Shown here piece by piece: positions 11,183 through 20,969 of a stretch of DNA of 64,000 bases (the first letter of the stretch is position 1; every line of letters starts with the position of its first letter). The translations under genes and the position numbers were made by a program. A model generated the notes under the pieces. It was given only the letters and a program-made list of their open reading frames with translations. It was not told the DNA's origin and ran no database searches. The stretch is from Tenacibaculum sp. SG-28 (GTDB lineage: Bacteria > Bacteroidota > Bacteroidia > Flavobacteriales > Flavobacteriaceae), in contig NZ_MQVY01000001.1 in NCBI RefSeq assembly GCF_002954385.1, forward strand, positions 720,892-784,891, read 5' to 3'.

Positions 11183-12024
11183 AAGAACTCTTCGATCAAG
11201 TATCCTACGAATGTAGCAAGCAGGTAACAAAATATTACAGTACCTCCTTTACGTTAGCAACAAAAATGTTAGCTCCAGAGATAAGATCTGCTGTCTATAA
11301 TTTGTATGGTTTTGTACGTTTTGCTGATGAAATTGTAGACACGTTTCACGATTACGATAAAAAGTTTTTGTTGGATAAATTTGAAAAGGATTATTATGAG
11401 GCCTACGAACAGGGAATTAGTTTAAACCCAATATTAAATGCTTTTGTCCATACGGTAAAAAAATACAATATTGACGATGCTATGGTACAAGCATTCATTG
11501 GAAGTATGCGGGCTGATCTTACCAAAACAGTATACAAAACGCAAGAAGAGTATGAACAATATATTTATGGTTCTGCAGATGTGGTAGGTTTAATGTGTTT
11601 AAAAGTTTTTGTAAAAGGAGATGTTGAAAAATACAACGAATTAAAAGATGCTGCCATGCGAATGGGATCTGCTTTTCAGAAAGTGAATTTTTTACGAGAT
11701 TTAAAAGACGATGTAGAATTGTTAAATCGGTCGTATTTTCCAAATGTCAATTTAAAAGAGTTAGACGCAGAATCAAAAGAAAAAATTATTGCAGAAATCG
11801 AAGACGACTTCGATTATGCATTTAAAAATGGGATTGTAAAATTACCTGTTGAAGCAAAATTAGGAGTCTATATCGCTTTTAGATATTATCGAAGACTTCT
11901 TAAAAAACTAAAAAAGACACCATCGAGTAAAATTATTAACACTCGAATTCGAATTTCTAATGGTTTAAAAATAAGTTTATTGATGCGAGGTTATGCGAGG
12001 TATAAATTGAATATATTAAGATAA
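11179..12024 (+). CDS. crtB: Phytoene synthase
   Basis: This 281-residue protein is a squalene/phytoene synthase that condenses two geranylgeranyl diphosphates to phytoene. The two aspartate-rich metal-binding motifs are visible: FVRFADEIVDTF near residue 50 and FQKVNFLRDLKDDVE near residue 165. YYSTSFTLATKML near residue 15 is also typical. Its ATG overlaps the crtI stop (ATGA), which indicates translational coupling. The geranylgeranyl diphosphate synthase needed upstream is not in the window. Confidence 0.95.
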   Translation: MKELFDQVSYECSKQVTKYYSTSFTLATKMLAPEIRSAVYNLYGFVRFADEIVDTFHDYDKKFLLDKFEKDYYEAYEQGISLNPILNAFVHTVKKYNIDDAMVQAFIGSMRADLTKTVYKTQEEYEQYIYGSADVVGLMCLKVFVKGDVEKYNELKDAAMRMGSAFQKVNFLRDLKDDVELLNRSYFPNVNLKELDAESKEKIIAEIEDDFDYAFKNGIVKLPVEAKLGVYIAFRYYRRLLKKLKKTPSSKIINTRIRISNGLKISLLMRGYARYKLNILR

Positions 12025-12115
12025 TAAATGAATTACTACATCTTTAGATTTTGTTGTAATTATTTCAATTTTATTAACAGTAATCATTAATTAAATTCTA
12101 TAAATTAAAACGATA

Positions 12116-12571
12116 ATGATATTATTTTTCTTGGTAACTCTGGGAACTTTTGTAATAATGGAAGGGATAACATGGATGACCCACAAATACGTCATGCACG
12201 GATTTGGATGGTTTTTACATGAAGATCACCACCAGCCTGGATACCCGCACGTATTTGAGAAAAACGATGCGTTTTTTGTGGTTTTTGCAATTCCGAGTAT
12301 GCTGTTATTTTTCTTCGGAATTCGACCAGAATTAAATTTTTTATTCTTTATTGGGCTTGGTATTCTATTGTATGGAATCGCTTATTTTATTGTACATGAT
12401 GTTTTAATTCACCGACGTTTTAATTGGTTTAAAAATACTAAAAACGCCTATTTACGAGGTCTTCGCAAGGCCCATAAAATTCATCATAAAAATATGGGTA
12501 AAGAAGATAGCCAATGTTTTGGTATGTTGTTTGTTCCATTTAAATATTTTAAACAAGCAAAATGGAAATAA
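12116..12571 (+). CDS. crtZ: Beta-carotene hydroxylase CrtZ type
   Basis: This 151-residue membrane protein belongs to the fatty-acid-hydroxylase superfamily and should hydroxylate both rings of beta-carotene to give zeaxanthin. All histidine boxes for the di-iron centre are present: HKYVMHG near residue 22, HEDHHQP near 36, HDVLIHRR near 94 and HKIHHKN near 120. Four hydrophobic helices surround them. It follows crtB by 91 bases and overlaps the lycopene cyclase gene by 10 bases, so it is part of the crt operon. Confidence 0.94.
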   Translation: MILFFLVTLGTFVIMEGITWMTHKYVMHGFGWFLHEDHHQPGYPHVFEKNDAFFVVFAIPSMLLFFFGIRPELNFLFFIGLGILLYGIAYFIVHDVLIHRRFNWFKNTKNAYLRGLRKAHKIHHKNMGKEDSQCFGMLFVPFKYFKQAKWK

Positions 12572-13284
12572 GTAAATATTTGTACTTAACGCTTAATCTT
12601 GGAAGTATTTCTATACCTCTACTGTATAGTATCTTCGAAAAGGATTTCCATTTCATACAATATTTTAAAAAAGTAATAATAGCAATAACTATGATAGCAA
12701 TTCCTTTTTTGATATGGGATGCTTTTTTTACAGAGATGGGTGTATGGGGGTTTAACGCAGATTATCATTTGTCTTTAGAAATTTTGGGAATGCCCATCGA
12801 GGAATGGATGTTTTTTTTCTGTATTCCCTATGCGTGTATTTTTACGCATGAAGTTCTAAAATTCTATCTACCTAACTATAAATTATCACGGAAAAACACT
12901 ATTAACCTCAGCGTTTTTTTATTGCTTGTCATAACAATATTATTGGTTTTTAATCTAGGGAAGTGGTATACTTCGGTAAACTTTGTATGGTTCATTTTAT
13001 TATTGTCGTATAGTTTGAAAAATCAAATAATAGCACTGCAAAGTTACTTCCCTAGTTTTTTAATAATTCTAATTCCATTTTTTATTGTAAATGGAGTTTT
13101 GACAGGTAGTTTTATAGAAAATCCTGTCGTATGGTATAATAATGAGGAGAATATCGGCGTGCGATTGTTCACCATTCCGTTGGAAGATGTTTTTTATGCT
13201 TTTAATTTACTTTTTTCCATTCAACTCATATTTAACTTATTAAGTGCTAAAAATGAAGTTCATGTCACAGAAAAAATTAGGTAG
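12562..13284 (+). CDS. Lycopene beta-cyclase, CrtYcd type fused
   Basis: This 240-residue integral membrane protein matches the small membrane lycopene cyclases in which CrtYc-like and CrtYd-like halves are fused. Each half carries the diagnostic PxE(E/D) motif: MPIEEWMFFF near residue 70 and IPLEDVFYAF near residue 215. There are about seven hydrophobic helices. It should cyclise lycopene to beta-carotene, which CrtZ then hydroxylates, predicting zeaxanthin as the product. It overlaps crtZ by 10 bases and its own 3' end overlaps the start of the TspO gene. Confidence 0.9.
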   Translation: MEISKYLYLTLNLGSISIPLLYSIFEKDFHFIQYFKKVIIAITMIAIPFLIWDAFFTEMGVWGFNADYHLSLEILGMPIEEWMFFFCIPYACIFTHEVLKFYLPNYKLSRKNTINLSVFLLLVITILLVFNLGKWYTSVNFVWFILLLSYSLKNQIIALQSYFPSFLIILIPFFIVNGVLTGSFIENPVVWYNNEENIGVRLFTIPLEDVFYAFNLLFSIQLIFNLLSAKNEVHVTEKIR

Positions 13285-13735
13285 GTTTCTGCTTTTTTTA
13301 GCAGTGAATTTTTTTGCATTGTATGTTGGCGTACAGTTAATGGGTGATGGTTCTAGATCAGAGTGGTATGTTACTTTAAATAAAGCACCCTGGGGACCAC
13401 CAAATTGGCTTTTTGGTGTGGCTTGGACAACAATAATGGTCCTTTATGCATTATACATGACAAAATTAACTTTTGCATTTCCATATTTTGATAAAAAATT
13501 ATTGTTTTTATACAGTTTACAATGGGTATTAAATGTCTCCTGGAATTATGCTTTTTTTAATAAGCACAATACTGTTGCAGGACTAATAATTATTATATCC
13601 CTTCTCGTATTAATTGCATTTTTTACAGGGAATTTTCGAAAAGAGACAAAAGTATTTACCATTGGTATAGTACCTTACTTAATTTGGTTGGCATTAGCAA
13701 CAAGTCTTAATGCTTACATCGTTTTTAATAATTAA
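13253..13735 (+). CDS. tspO: TspO/MBR family membrane protein
   Basis: This protein of about 160 residues has five hydrophobic helices and the family signature APWGPPNWLFGVAW, followed by LYSLQWVLNVSWNYAFF. TspO proteins bind porphyrins and related ligands in the outer or inner membrane and, in some photosynthetic bacteria, modulate pigment genes. A GTG at 13244 and ATGs at 13253 and 13262 are possible starts; all overlap the 3' end of the cyclase gene, consistent with coupled translation. Its place in a carotenoid operon suggests a link to light or tetrapyrrole stress, but its ligand here is not known. Confidence 0.9.
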   Translation: MKFMSQKKLGRFLLFLAVNFFALYVGVQLMGDGSRSEWYVTLNKAPWGPPNWLFGVAWTTIMVLYALYMTKLTFAFPYFDKKLLFLYSLQWVLNVSWNYAFFNKHNTVAGLIIIISLLVLIAFFTGNFRKETKVFTIGIVPYLIWLALATSLNAYIVFNN

Positions 13736-13746
13736 ACAAATACGTT

Positions 13747-14403
13747 ATGACACGAAAAAAAAATATTACCGCAGAAAAAATAGTAGATTTTTACATGAAC
13801 GATGTTTTACTAGAACACACGCCAAAGTCTGTATATGCATTTGCGGATAAACATAATTTTAACGAGGGGGATTTTTATCAATTTTTTCCAAGTTTTGACA
13901 GATTAGAGCAAGAAATTTTTGCGCTTTTTTGTTCTAATACGGTTGCTTTATTGGTTAAGAATGAAGCGTATACTACTTATGACTCTAAAGAAAAACTTTT
14001 GAGTTTTTATTATACATTTTTTGAGATTTTAACTGCTAACAGATCATACGTGTATTTAAAATTAAAAGGTAATAAAAACAAATTAGAGTCTCTAAAATTG
14101 TTACAAGAACTCAAAAAAGAGTTTTCCAATTATATAACAGCCGAAATTTATAAAGATGGTATTGATTTCAAGAATAAAAATATCAATAAACTAAGAGATA
14201 AAAGTGTTCTTGAAGTTTCCTGGATCCAATTACTTTTTACCATTCAATTCTGGTTAGAAGACGTGTCTAAAGGGTTTGAAAAAACAGACATTTTCATCGA
14301 GAAGTCTGTGAAAGCAACTTTTGATTTAAGTGATATTACACCTTTGCAGAGTGTTTTCGACTTTGCAAAGTTTTTGTGGAAAGAAAAAATGCCGACATCA
14401 TGA
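13747..14403 (+). CDS. TetR-like transcriptional regulator
   Basis: This 218-residue protein has an N-terminal helix-turn-helix region (ITAEKIVDFYMNDVLLEH, then VYAFADKHNFNEGDFYQFF) of TetR type and a helical C-terminal part that carries no motif I can name. It begins 11 bases after tspO and overlaps the next gene by 4 bases (ATGA). In related flavobacteria such proteins accompany the ABC1 kinase gene. It may act in local control of the distal crt operon or as an accessory protein; the ligand is unknown. The N-terminal domain is more divergent than usual for TetR. Confidence 0.75.
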   Translation: MTRKKNITAEKIVDFYMNDVLLEHTPKSVYAFADKHNFNEGDFYQFFPSFDRLEQEIFALFCSNTVALLVKNEAYTTYDSKEKLLSFYYTFFEILTANRSYVYLKLKGNKNKLESLKLLQELKKEFSNYITAEIYKDGIDFKNKNINKLRDKSVLEVSWIQLLFTIQFWLEDVSKGFEKTDIFIEKSVKATFDLSDITPLQSVFDFAKFLWKEKMPTS

Positions 14404-15710
14404 AAAGTATTGACAGTATACCAACATCAAAAATTCAAAGAGCTTCTAAATTAATTACAACAGGTTTAAAAGTTGGCGTTAATTATGCTAAATACTACGG
14501 GGAAAAAATAGTTAAAAGCGAAGAGGAGGCCAAAGAACACCTAAATGAAGCAAATGCTTCTGATATTTATGACGGATTGAAAACATTGAAAGGTTCTGCT
14601 TTAAAAGTGGCACAAATGTTAAGTATGGAGAAAAATATTCTACCAAGTGCATATGTAGAAAAGTTTTCTTTATCGCAATTTTCCGTTCCTCCTTTATCAC
14701 CTCCATTGGTAGTAAAGACTTTTAAGCGATACTTTAAAAAATCACCGCTTGAAGTTTTCGATACTTTTACTTCAGAGTCTGTAAATGCTGCTAGTATCGG
14801 TCAGGTTCACAAGGCTACTATCGGTGAGAAAAGTCTTGCGGTTAAGATCCAATATCCCGGAGTAGCAGATAGCATATCTTCAGACTTAGCAATGGTAAAA
14901 CCAATTGCAATTAAAATGTTTAACATCAGAGGAGAAGGTTCAGACGAGTATTTTATGGAGGTTGAAAATAAGCTAACGGAGGAGACTAATTACACATTAG
15001 AATTACAGCAGAGCAATGAAATCGCAGCTGCGTGTAAGCATATTCCTAACTTAAAGTTCCCCACGTATTATCCGGAATATTCCTCCGATAAAATTCTTAC
15101 AATGGACTGGATGAAAGGTATACACCTTTCGGAATACACGCAAAAGAAAAATTCTCAAGAAAGCCTTAATACCATAGGGCAAGCCCTTTGGGATTTTTAT
15201 ATGTTCCAAATGCATACGCTCCGTAAAGTACACGCAGACCCTCACCCGGGTAATTTTCTAATATCGGACAAAGATGAACTAATAGTGATTGATTTTGGAT
15301 GTATGAAAGCGGTACCCAATAGTTTTTATGTACCCTATTTTGAATTAGCTAAAAAGGAAAATATAGAAAATGAAGAGTTTTTCTTAGAGAAATTATATGA
15401 ATTAGAGATTCTTAAACAGAGTGATACTGTCGAAGAGAAGGCTTTTTTTTCCGATCTCTTTCACGAATTACTCTCTTTATTTACGCAGCCATTTCATAAC
15501 GAAACCTTTGATTTTTCAGACGAAGTTTTCTTCAGTAGGATCGCGGATTTAGGTCAAAAATACGCGAAGAGTACAGAATTAAAGAAAATGAATGGCAACA
15601 GAGGATCTAAACATTTTATATACATTAATAGAACCTTTTTTGGATTGTATAATTTAATGCATGACTTAAAAGCGAAAGATATTAAAATTAATAATTTTAA
15701 AACATTTTAG
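14400..15710 (+). CDS. ABC1/AarF (UbiB) family atypical kinase
   Basis: About 436 residues form an ABC1/UbiB-type kinase-like fold. Visible landmarks are LKGSALKVAQML near residue 62 (the KxGQ-type region, here with alanine before glutamine), NAASIGQVHKA near 130 (the alanine-rich loop), LAVKIQYPG near 145, VHADPHPGNFLIS near 275 and VIDFGCMK near 295. The family is associated with isoprenoid lipid and quinone homeostasis. I chose ATG 14400, which overlaps the preceding stop as ATGA, rather than a GTG at 14376. Its neighbours suggest a role linked to membrane isoprenoids during carotenoid synthesis; this is an inference. Confidence 0.9.
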   Translation: MKSIDSIPTSKIQRASKLITTGLKVGVNYAKYYGEKIVKSEEEAKEHLNEANASDIYDGLKTLKGSALKVAQMLSMEKNILPSAYVEKFSLSQFSVPPLSPPLVVKTFKRYFKKSPLEVFDTFTSESVNAASIGQVHKATIGEKSLAVKIQYPGVADSISSDLAMVKPIAIKMFNIRGEGSDEYFMEVENKLTEETNYTLELQQSNEIAAACKHIPNLKFPTYYPEYSSDKILTMDWMKGIHLSEYTQKKNSQESLNTIGQALWDFYMFQMHTLRKVHADPHPGNFLISDKDELIVIDFGCMKAVPNSFYVPYFELAKKENIENEEFFLEKLYELEILKQSDTVEEKAFFSDLFHELLSLFTQPFHNETFDFSDEVFFSRIADLGQKYAKSTELKKMNGNRGSKHFIYINRTFFGLYNLMHDLKAKDIKINNFKTF

Positions 15711-16321
15711 TGCATTTTACTCGCGAGCAAATAGACAATTTACATCATATTTATAAAATAAATCTGATAAATAGCATTTCTGGTTACAAATCGGCAAACC
15801 TCATTGGAACAAAGTCTGGTGTCGGTATCCCTAATGTTGCAGTTTTTAGTTCTGTGGTGCACTATGGATCCTCTCCTCCGATTTTAGGTTTTGTGTTGCG
15901 TCCTACCACAGTTAATAGAAATACCTATGACAATATTAAGGAGACCGGTCTCTATACGATTAACCATATTCATGAAGGAATAATAGAAGACGCACATCAT
16001 ACCTCTGCTAAGTATCCTGCTGCTATTTCTGAGTTTGATAAAACCGATTTAGAAGAACAGTACATTAACGATTTTTATCCGCCTTTTGTTAAAAATACAG
16101 CGGTACAGATAGGGTTGAAGTATTTGGAGGAATACCATATAAAAGCAAATAACACTATTTTACTTTTAGGAGAAGTAGTCGATCTTTATGTTAAGGATGA
16201 TTTGGTCGCTAAAGATGGGTTTATCAATTTAGCGAAAGCAAACACGGCAACAATTAATGGATTAGATACCTATATGGTTCCTAAGACTTTAAAGAAAATG
16301 ACGTACCAAAGACCAAAGTAA
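15710..16321 (+). CDS. Flavin reductase family protein
   Basis: This 203-residue protein resembles FMN-binding split-barrel flavin reductases. NAVF-type core segments are seen, such as GIPNVAVFSSVVHYGSSPPILGFV, PTTVNRNTYDNIKETG and YTINHIH. The start is GTG, overlapping the TAG stop of the kinase gene by one base, which fits tight operon packing. It could supply reduced flavin, and flavin reductases occur near photolyase and carotenoid genes in light-regulated clusters, but the partner here is not evident. Confidence 0.85.
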   Translation: MHFTREQIDNLHHIYKINLINSISGYKSANLIGTKSGVGIPNVAVFSSVVHYGSSPPILGFVLRPTTVNRNTYDNIKETGLYTINHIHEGIIEDAHHTSAKYPAAISEFDKTDLEEQYINDFYPPFVKNTAVQIGLKYLEEYHIKANNTILLLGEVVDLYVKDDLVAKDGFINLAKANTATINGLDTYMVPKTLKKMTYQRPK

Positions 16322-16358
16322 GTTTTTTGTGCCGTTATTATGCTAATTACTATATATT

Positions 16359-17776
16359 ATGAACATATTAATCACTGGTACAACTGGGTATATCGCAAAG
16401 CGATTAATTCCTAAATTATTAGAGGATAATCACACCTTGTTCTGTTGTGTTCGTGATTTGTCGAGAATCCCTGAAAACCTTAAGGATAAAAAACAAATTA
16501 CTTTTTTAAAAGTTGATTTTCTAGAAATAGAAAATTTTAAACTTCCCAAAAATATAGACGTAGCTTATTATTTAATCCACTCTATGTCTTCTAGTAGTAA
16601 ACACTTTGTAGAACTCGAGAAATCTTGTGCCTTAAATTTCAAATCTTTACTAGAACCAACAGATTGTAAACAGGTAATTTACCTTAGCGGTATAGTGAAT
16701 GATAATTCGTTATCTAAGCATTTGCAATCTCGATTACAGGTAGAACATATTTTACAATCCGATGTGTACGCATTAACCACATTTAGGCTGGTATTATTGT
16801 TGGAAGTGGAAGTGCCTCTTTCGAAATTATTAGAGATCTCGTTGAAAAACTGCCGGTAATGGTAGCCCCAAGATGGTTAAATACCAAAACACAACCAATT
16901 GCAATCCGAGATGTATTAACTTACCTTTCTAAAGCAGCACTCCGTGAAAAATTATATAATAATTCCTACGATATTTTCGGTCCGGAAATTCTTACCTATA
17001 AAGAGATGTTGCTACAATTCGCAGAAGTAAGAAATTTAAAACGATGGATTTACACCTTACCTGTGTTAACTCCAAAGCTTTCTTCTTACTGGCTATACTT
17101 TGTAACTTCAACTTCGTATAAATTGGCTACCTCCCTGGTAGATAGTATGAAAGTAGAAGTTATAGGAAAACCATCTGCTATAAATCAACACATTAATATA
17201 GCGCCTCTAACCTATAAAGAGGCAGTGGAAAAAGCATTTATAATAATAGAACAAAATTCTATTATTTCTAGCTGGAAAGATGCAATGATAAGCGGTGTAA
17301 TTGATACCCAACTATCCGAGCATGTAGCACTACCTCATTTTGGTTGTTTTAAAGATATTCGTAGTAGGAAAGTAATTAGTGAAAGTTTTACGTTGCGTCG
17401 TATGTGGAGTATTGGCGGTGAAACCGGATGGTATCGATTTAATTTTTTGTGGAAATGTAGAGGCTATATCGACAAATTATTCGGTGGAGTAGGATTACGA
17501 AGAGGTAGAAGACATACAACAGAATTGGTTGCTGGAGATGCTTTAGATTTTTGGCGCGTTCTATTAGCGAGCAAAGAAGATAAAAGACTACTTTTATATG
17601 CGGAGATGAAATTACCGGGAGAAGCCTGGCTAGAATTTCGAATCATAAAAGATGTGCTTTACCAAAGAGCAGTTTTCAGGCCCAAAGGAATATGGGGAAG
17701 AGCATATTGGTACAGCGTATTACCTTTTCATGCATTTGTTTTTCAGGGGATGCTAAATGCTCTTGTAGAAGAATAA
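16359..17776 (+). CDS. SDR-like NAD(P)-binding protein with DUF2867 domain (one frameshift)
   Basis: After restoring one G at the GG run 16786-16787, the protein is about 472 residues. It begins with the Rossmann motif MNILITGTTGYIAKRL; the joined segment reads FRAGIIVGSGSASFEI. The second half, from about residue 310, is a DUF2867 domain (LPHFGCFKDIRSRKV, then WSIGGETGWYRF and LVAGDALDFWRV). Proteins of this architecture are common in light-regulated carotenoid and photolyase clusters. The reaction is unknown. It lies 37 bases after the flavin reductase gene and is the last gene of the crt transcription unit that I can support. Confidence 0.87.
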
Positions 17777-17859
17777 TTAATTTTTTGTTCAGGAATAACC
17801 TCATTTTTTTATAATATTTACCGTAAATTGACTTGTTGAGTCATTTATTCCTTTTATCC

Positions 17860-18549
17860 ATGTACTTCAGAGAACTTCATGTTTTTACTGCTAATTTTTC
17901 TGCTCAAGTTACTTTTTATAGGGAAGTTCTCGAACTAGATATAGTTACCATATCTACAGAAAGAGCAAGTTTTCGTATTGGAAGTTCACTACTAGTTTTA
18001 CAAAAGAAAGACGGAGCTACACCATATCACATCGCAATTAATATACCTGCCAATAAAATAAAAGAAGCCTTGCATTGGTTGCGCAGTAGAGTAGCGGTAT
18101 TGCCTCATAATGAACAAGACATTCATGATTTTTGTAATTGGAATGCTAAGGCCATATATTTTTATGACAACGATGCGAATATTATTGAATTTATCGCGAG
18201 AAAAAATTTAAAAAACGAAACTCCATTACCATTTTCATCCTCTTGTTTATTAGAAATTTCTGAAATTGGGCTACCAGTTATGCATATTGAAAATACTTAC
18301 AAACAGCTTTGTAATATGGTTTCTGTAGATATATACGATGGTAACTTTGATATATTTTGTGCCATAGGAAACGAATATGGAATGTTTATATGTATTCATA
18401 AGCAACGAAAAAAATGGTACCCAACCAGTACTATTGCATATGCTTCAAATTTTTGGGTTCGCCTAGAGGAAAAAGAAAAGACATATTACCTTGAATTTAC
18501 CGATGGAGAATTAAAAGAAAAACATAGAAATGGTCCCAATAGTTTATAA
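17860..18549 (+). CDS. VOC (glyoxalase/bleomycin resistance) superfamily protein
   Basis: About 229 residues start at ATG 17860 with YFRELHVFTANFSAQVTFYREVLEL, a typical betaalphabetabetabeta module of the vicinal oxygen chelate fold. A further VOC-type ending follows, IYFYDNDANIIEFIARK near residue 115. The C-terminal half resembles a second, degenerate module. Metal ligands cannot be assigned with certainty. It follows the crt operon by 83 bases with no clear terminator between them, so read-through is possible. Substrate unknown. Confidence 0.78.
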   Translation: MYFRELHVFTANFSAQVTFYREVLELDIVTISTERASFRIGSSLLVLQKKDGATPYHIAINIPANKIKEALHWLRSRVAVLPHNEQDIHDFCNWNAKAIYFYDNDANIIEFIARKNLKNETPLPFSSSCLLEISEIGLPVMHIENTYKQLCNMVSVDIYDGNFDIFCAIGNEYGMFICIHKQRKKWYPTSTIAYASNFWVRLEEKEKTYYLEFTDGELKEKHRNGPNSL

Positions 18550-18575
18550 AATTATGCTACTGGTAAACATTGAAA

Positions 18576-20872
18576 CTAGCTAGTGTGCATAATCTTTCTT
18601 AAAACATCCATCGATATAGTGTCTTCTTGCGTTATTTCTTTAATCTTACTAAAAGGAAGAACGTAATCACAGCCCGTTTTATATGCACTGCACCCATAGG
18701 CTGTTTTTCCTTTTACTATTTTTCCCTCGTTACACTTTGGGCAGGCGATGTAGTCTTTAGTTTTTTTAGAACTAATCGAAACCTTTGGTTCTAGTATCAA
18801 ATTAAAGTCAGCATCGAAACGTAGCAAGCCCTCTATTTTTGCATCTTTAACCTTCCAACCTTTCAAATTTACGGTACAACCTTTATCTAATAATCTAATA
18901 ATTTGATTTTCCGATATTTTTTTATGGTAAATTTCAAAAGGAAGACGAAAATCGCAACCAGTTTTATAGGAAGTACAGCCATATGCAGCGCTTCCTTTCA
19001 ATATTTTACCCGTTTTACATTTCGGACAAATTTTATCCGTAACCTTTGGCTTGGTTTTCTTTTTAGTTGTATTTAGAGTATTGGAACTAGTAACTTCCGA
19101 GGATATTCTTTTGCTCTTCGTACTCGAGCGAACTTCATACACTAATTGGTCTACCATTCTTTTCATTTCTTTAATAAAGGTTGCGGCATGGTAGGTACCT
19201 CGCTCTATTTCCTTTAATCGCTTTTCCCACAAACCTGTTAATTCGGCAGATTTGAGTAGTTCATTGTCTATTAGTTCAATTAGAGCAATACCAGTTTCTG
19301 TTGGAATGATTAATTTTTTCTGTCGCTTAATATATTTACGCTTGAATAAGGTTTCAATTATACTGGCCCGTGTTGATGGTCTTCCTATCCCATTTTCTTT
19401 CATCAATTCGCGCATTTCATCGTCGTCAACCTGTTTACCGGCTGTTTCCATGGCGCGCAATAAACTAGCTTCTGTGAAATTTCTTGGAGGTTTGGTCTCT
19501 TTTTCTAAAAAAGAAGGTTCATGGGGTCCTTTTTCACCTTTCAAAAATGTTGGTAGTACTTCGTTATCCTTTATCTTTTTGTTGTTTTTTGTAGTTTCAA
19601 AAACCACTCTCCAGCCTTTACTTAAGACTTCTTTACCGCTTGTTTTAAAAGAAACATTTGCTGCTTTACCAATAACTGCAGTATTTGAAATTTCACTATC
19701 CGGATAGAAAACTGCAATAAATCTACGCGTTATTATATCGTACACTTTGTACTGGTTTTCTTGTAGATTCAATTGTACACCGGTTGGTATAATGGCATGA
19801 TGGTCGGTTACTTTTTTATCGTTAAAAACGCGCGTATTTTTTTAATTTTTGTCGTTAATAATGGGGCAATTAATCGCTGGTAATTCGATAGTTTTTTCAA
19901 TGTAGGTCCTACCTTAGGAAATACATCGTTAGGAAGAAATGTGGTGTCTACTCTAGGATAAGTAATCGCCTTCATTTCGTATAGTTTTTGTGCAATTTTT
20001 AAGGTTTCATCGGCAGAAAATCCAAATTTTGTATTACAGTATACTTGTAAACCTGTTAAATCAAATAATTTAGGAGCATATTCTTTCCCCTTCTTTTTGC
20101 TTACCGAAATGATTTCAAAAGTAGCCTCCTTAACTTTAGTAGCAAAAATTTCTCCTGCTTCTTTTTTCAAAAAGCGTCCTTCTTCACAGGAAAATAGGGT
20201 GTCTCTATATACAGTTTGTAATTCCCAGTAGGGTAGTGGTTTGAAATTCTGAATTTCCTTAAATCTGTCTACTAGCATTGCCAGTGAAGGGGTTTGTACC
20301 CTTCCGATAGAAAGTACTTGCTTATGGCCACCAAATTTAACGGTATACAGCCTTGTAGCATTTAGCCCTAAAAGCCAATCTCCAATTGCTCTTGAATATC
20401 CGGCATAAAATAAATTATCGTATTCTTCACCAGCTTTAAGGTTGTTAAACCCCTCTTTTATAGCTTCCTCTGTTAAAGAGGAGATCCAAAGGCGTAGTGT
20501 TTTTCCTTTATAATTTGCTTGTTGGATCACCCAACGTTGAATTAATTCTCCTTCTTGCCCTGCATCTCCGCAATTTATAACGACTTCAGCCTTGCTAAAA
20601 AGTGATTTTATAATTTGAAATTGCTTTTGAATTCCAGAATCTTCAGTTACTTTGGTTCCAAATCGTTCAGGTAGCATTGGTAAGTTATTTAAGTCCCAAC
20701 TTTTCCAATGTGGTTTGTAATCTTTTGGTTCTTGAAGCCTGCAGAGATGTCCAAAAGTATACGTTACGGCATAACCATTTCCTTCGTAATATCCATCATG
20801 TTTTGTATTAGCTCCTAATATAGAGGCTATTTCTCGAGCAACACTTGGTTTTTCGGCAATACAAACCTTCAT
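18576..20872 (-). CDS. topB: DNA topoisomerase III (one frameshift)
   Basis: The type IA topoisomerase is about 765 residues when one base is restored at the T7 run 19837-19843 (plus-strand coordinates); the joined reading VFNDKKVTDHHAIIPTG is the expected family sequence. The Toprim start is KVCIAEKPSVAREIASILG, with the acidic motif NCGDAGQEGELIQR near residue 105. The catalytic tyrosine lies in AITYPRVDTTFLP near residue 310. The C-terminus carries two zinc-ribbon-like repeats, each beginning CPKC and containing YGC and YKTGCD, for DNA binding. It relaxes and decatenates DNA. It stands alone on this strand. Confidence 0.93.
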
Positions 20873-20920
20873 TCCTTCTAATTTAAAAATCGAATGTACT
20901 ATTTTTTATAGGATTAAAGC

Positions 20921-20950
20921 AAAAAAAACGTGGCAAGTGCCACGTTTTTT
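20921..20950 (-). terminator. Terminator of the M1 peptidase gene
   Basis: The perfect inverted repeat AAAAAACGTGGC / GCCACGTTTTTT (20923-20934 and 20939-20950) has a 4-base loop. On the minus strand it is followed by a T tract of 8. It lies about 20 bases after the stop codon of the M1 gene. Confidence 0.9.
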
Positions 20951-20969
20951 AGTTATGTAAACTAAAGAA

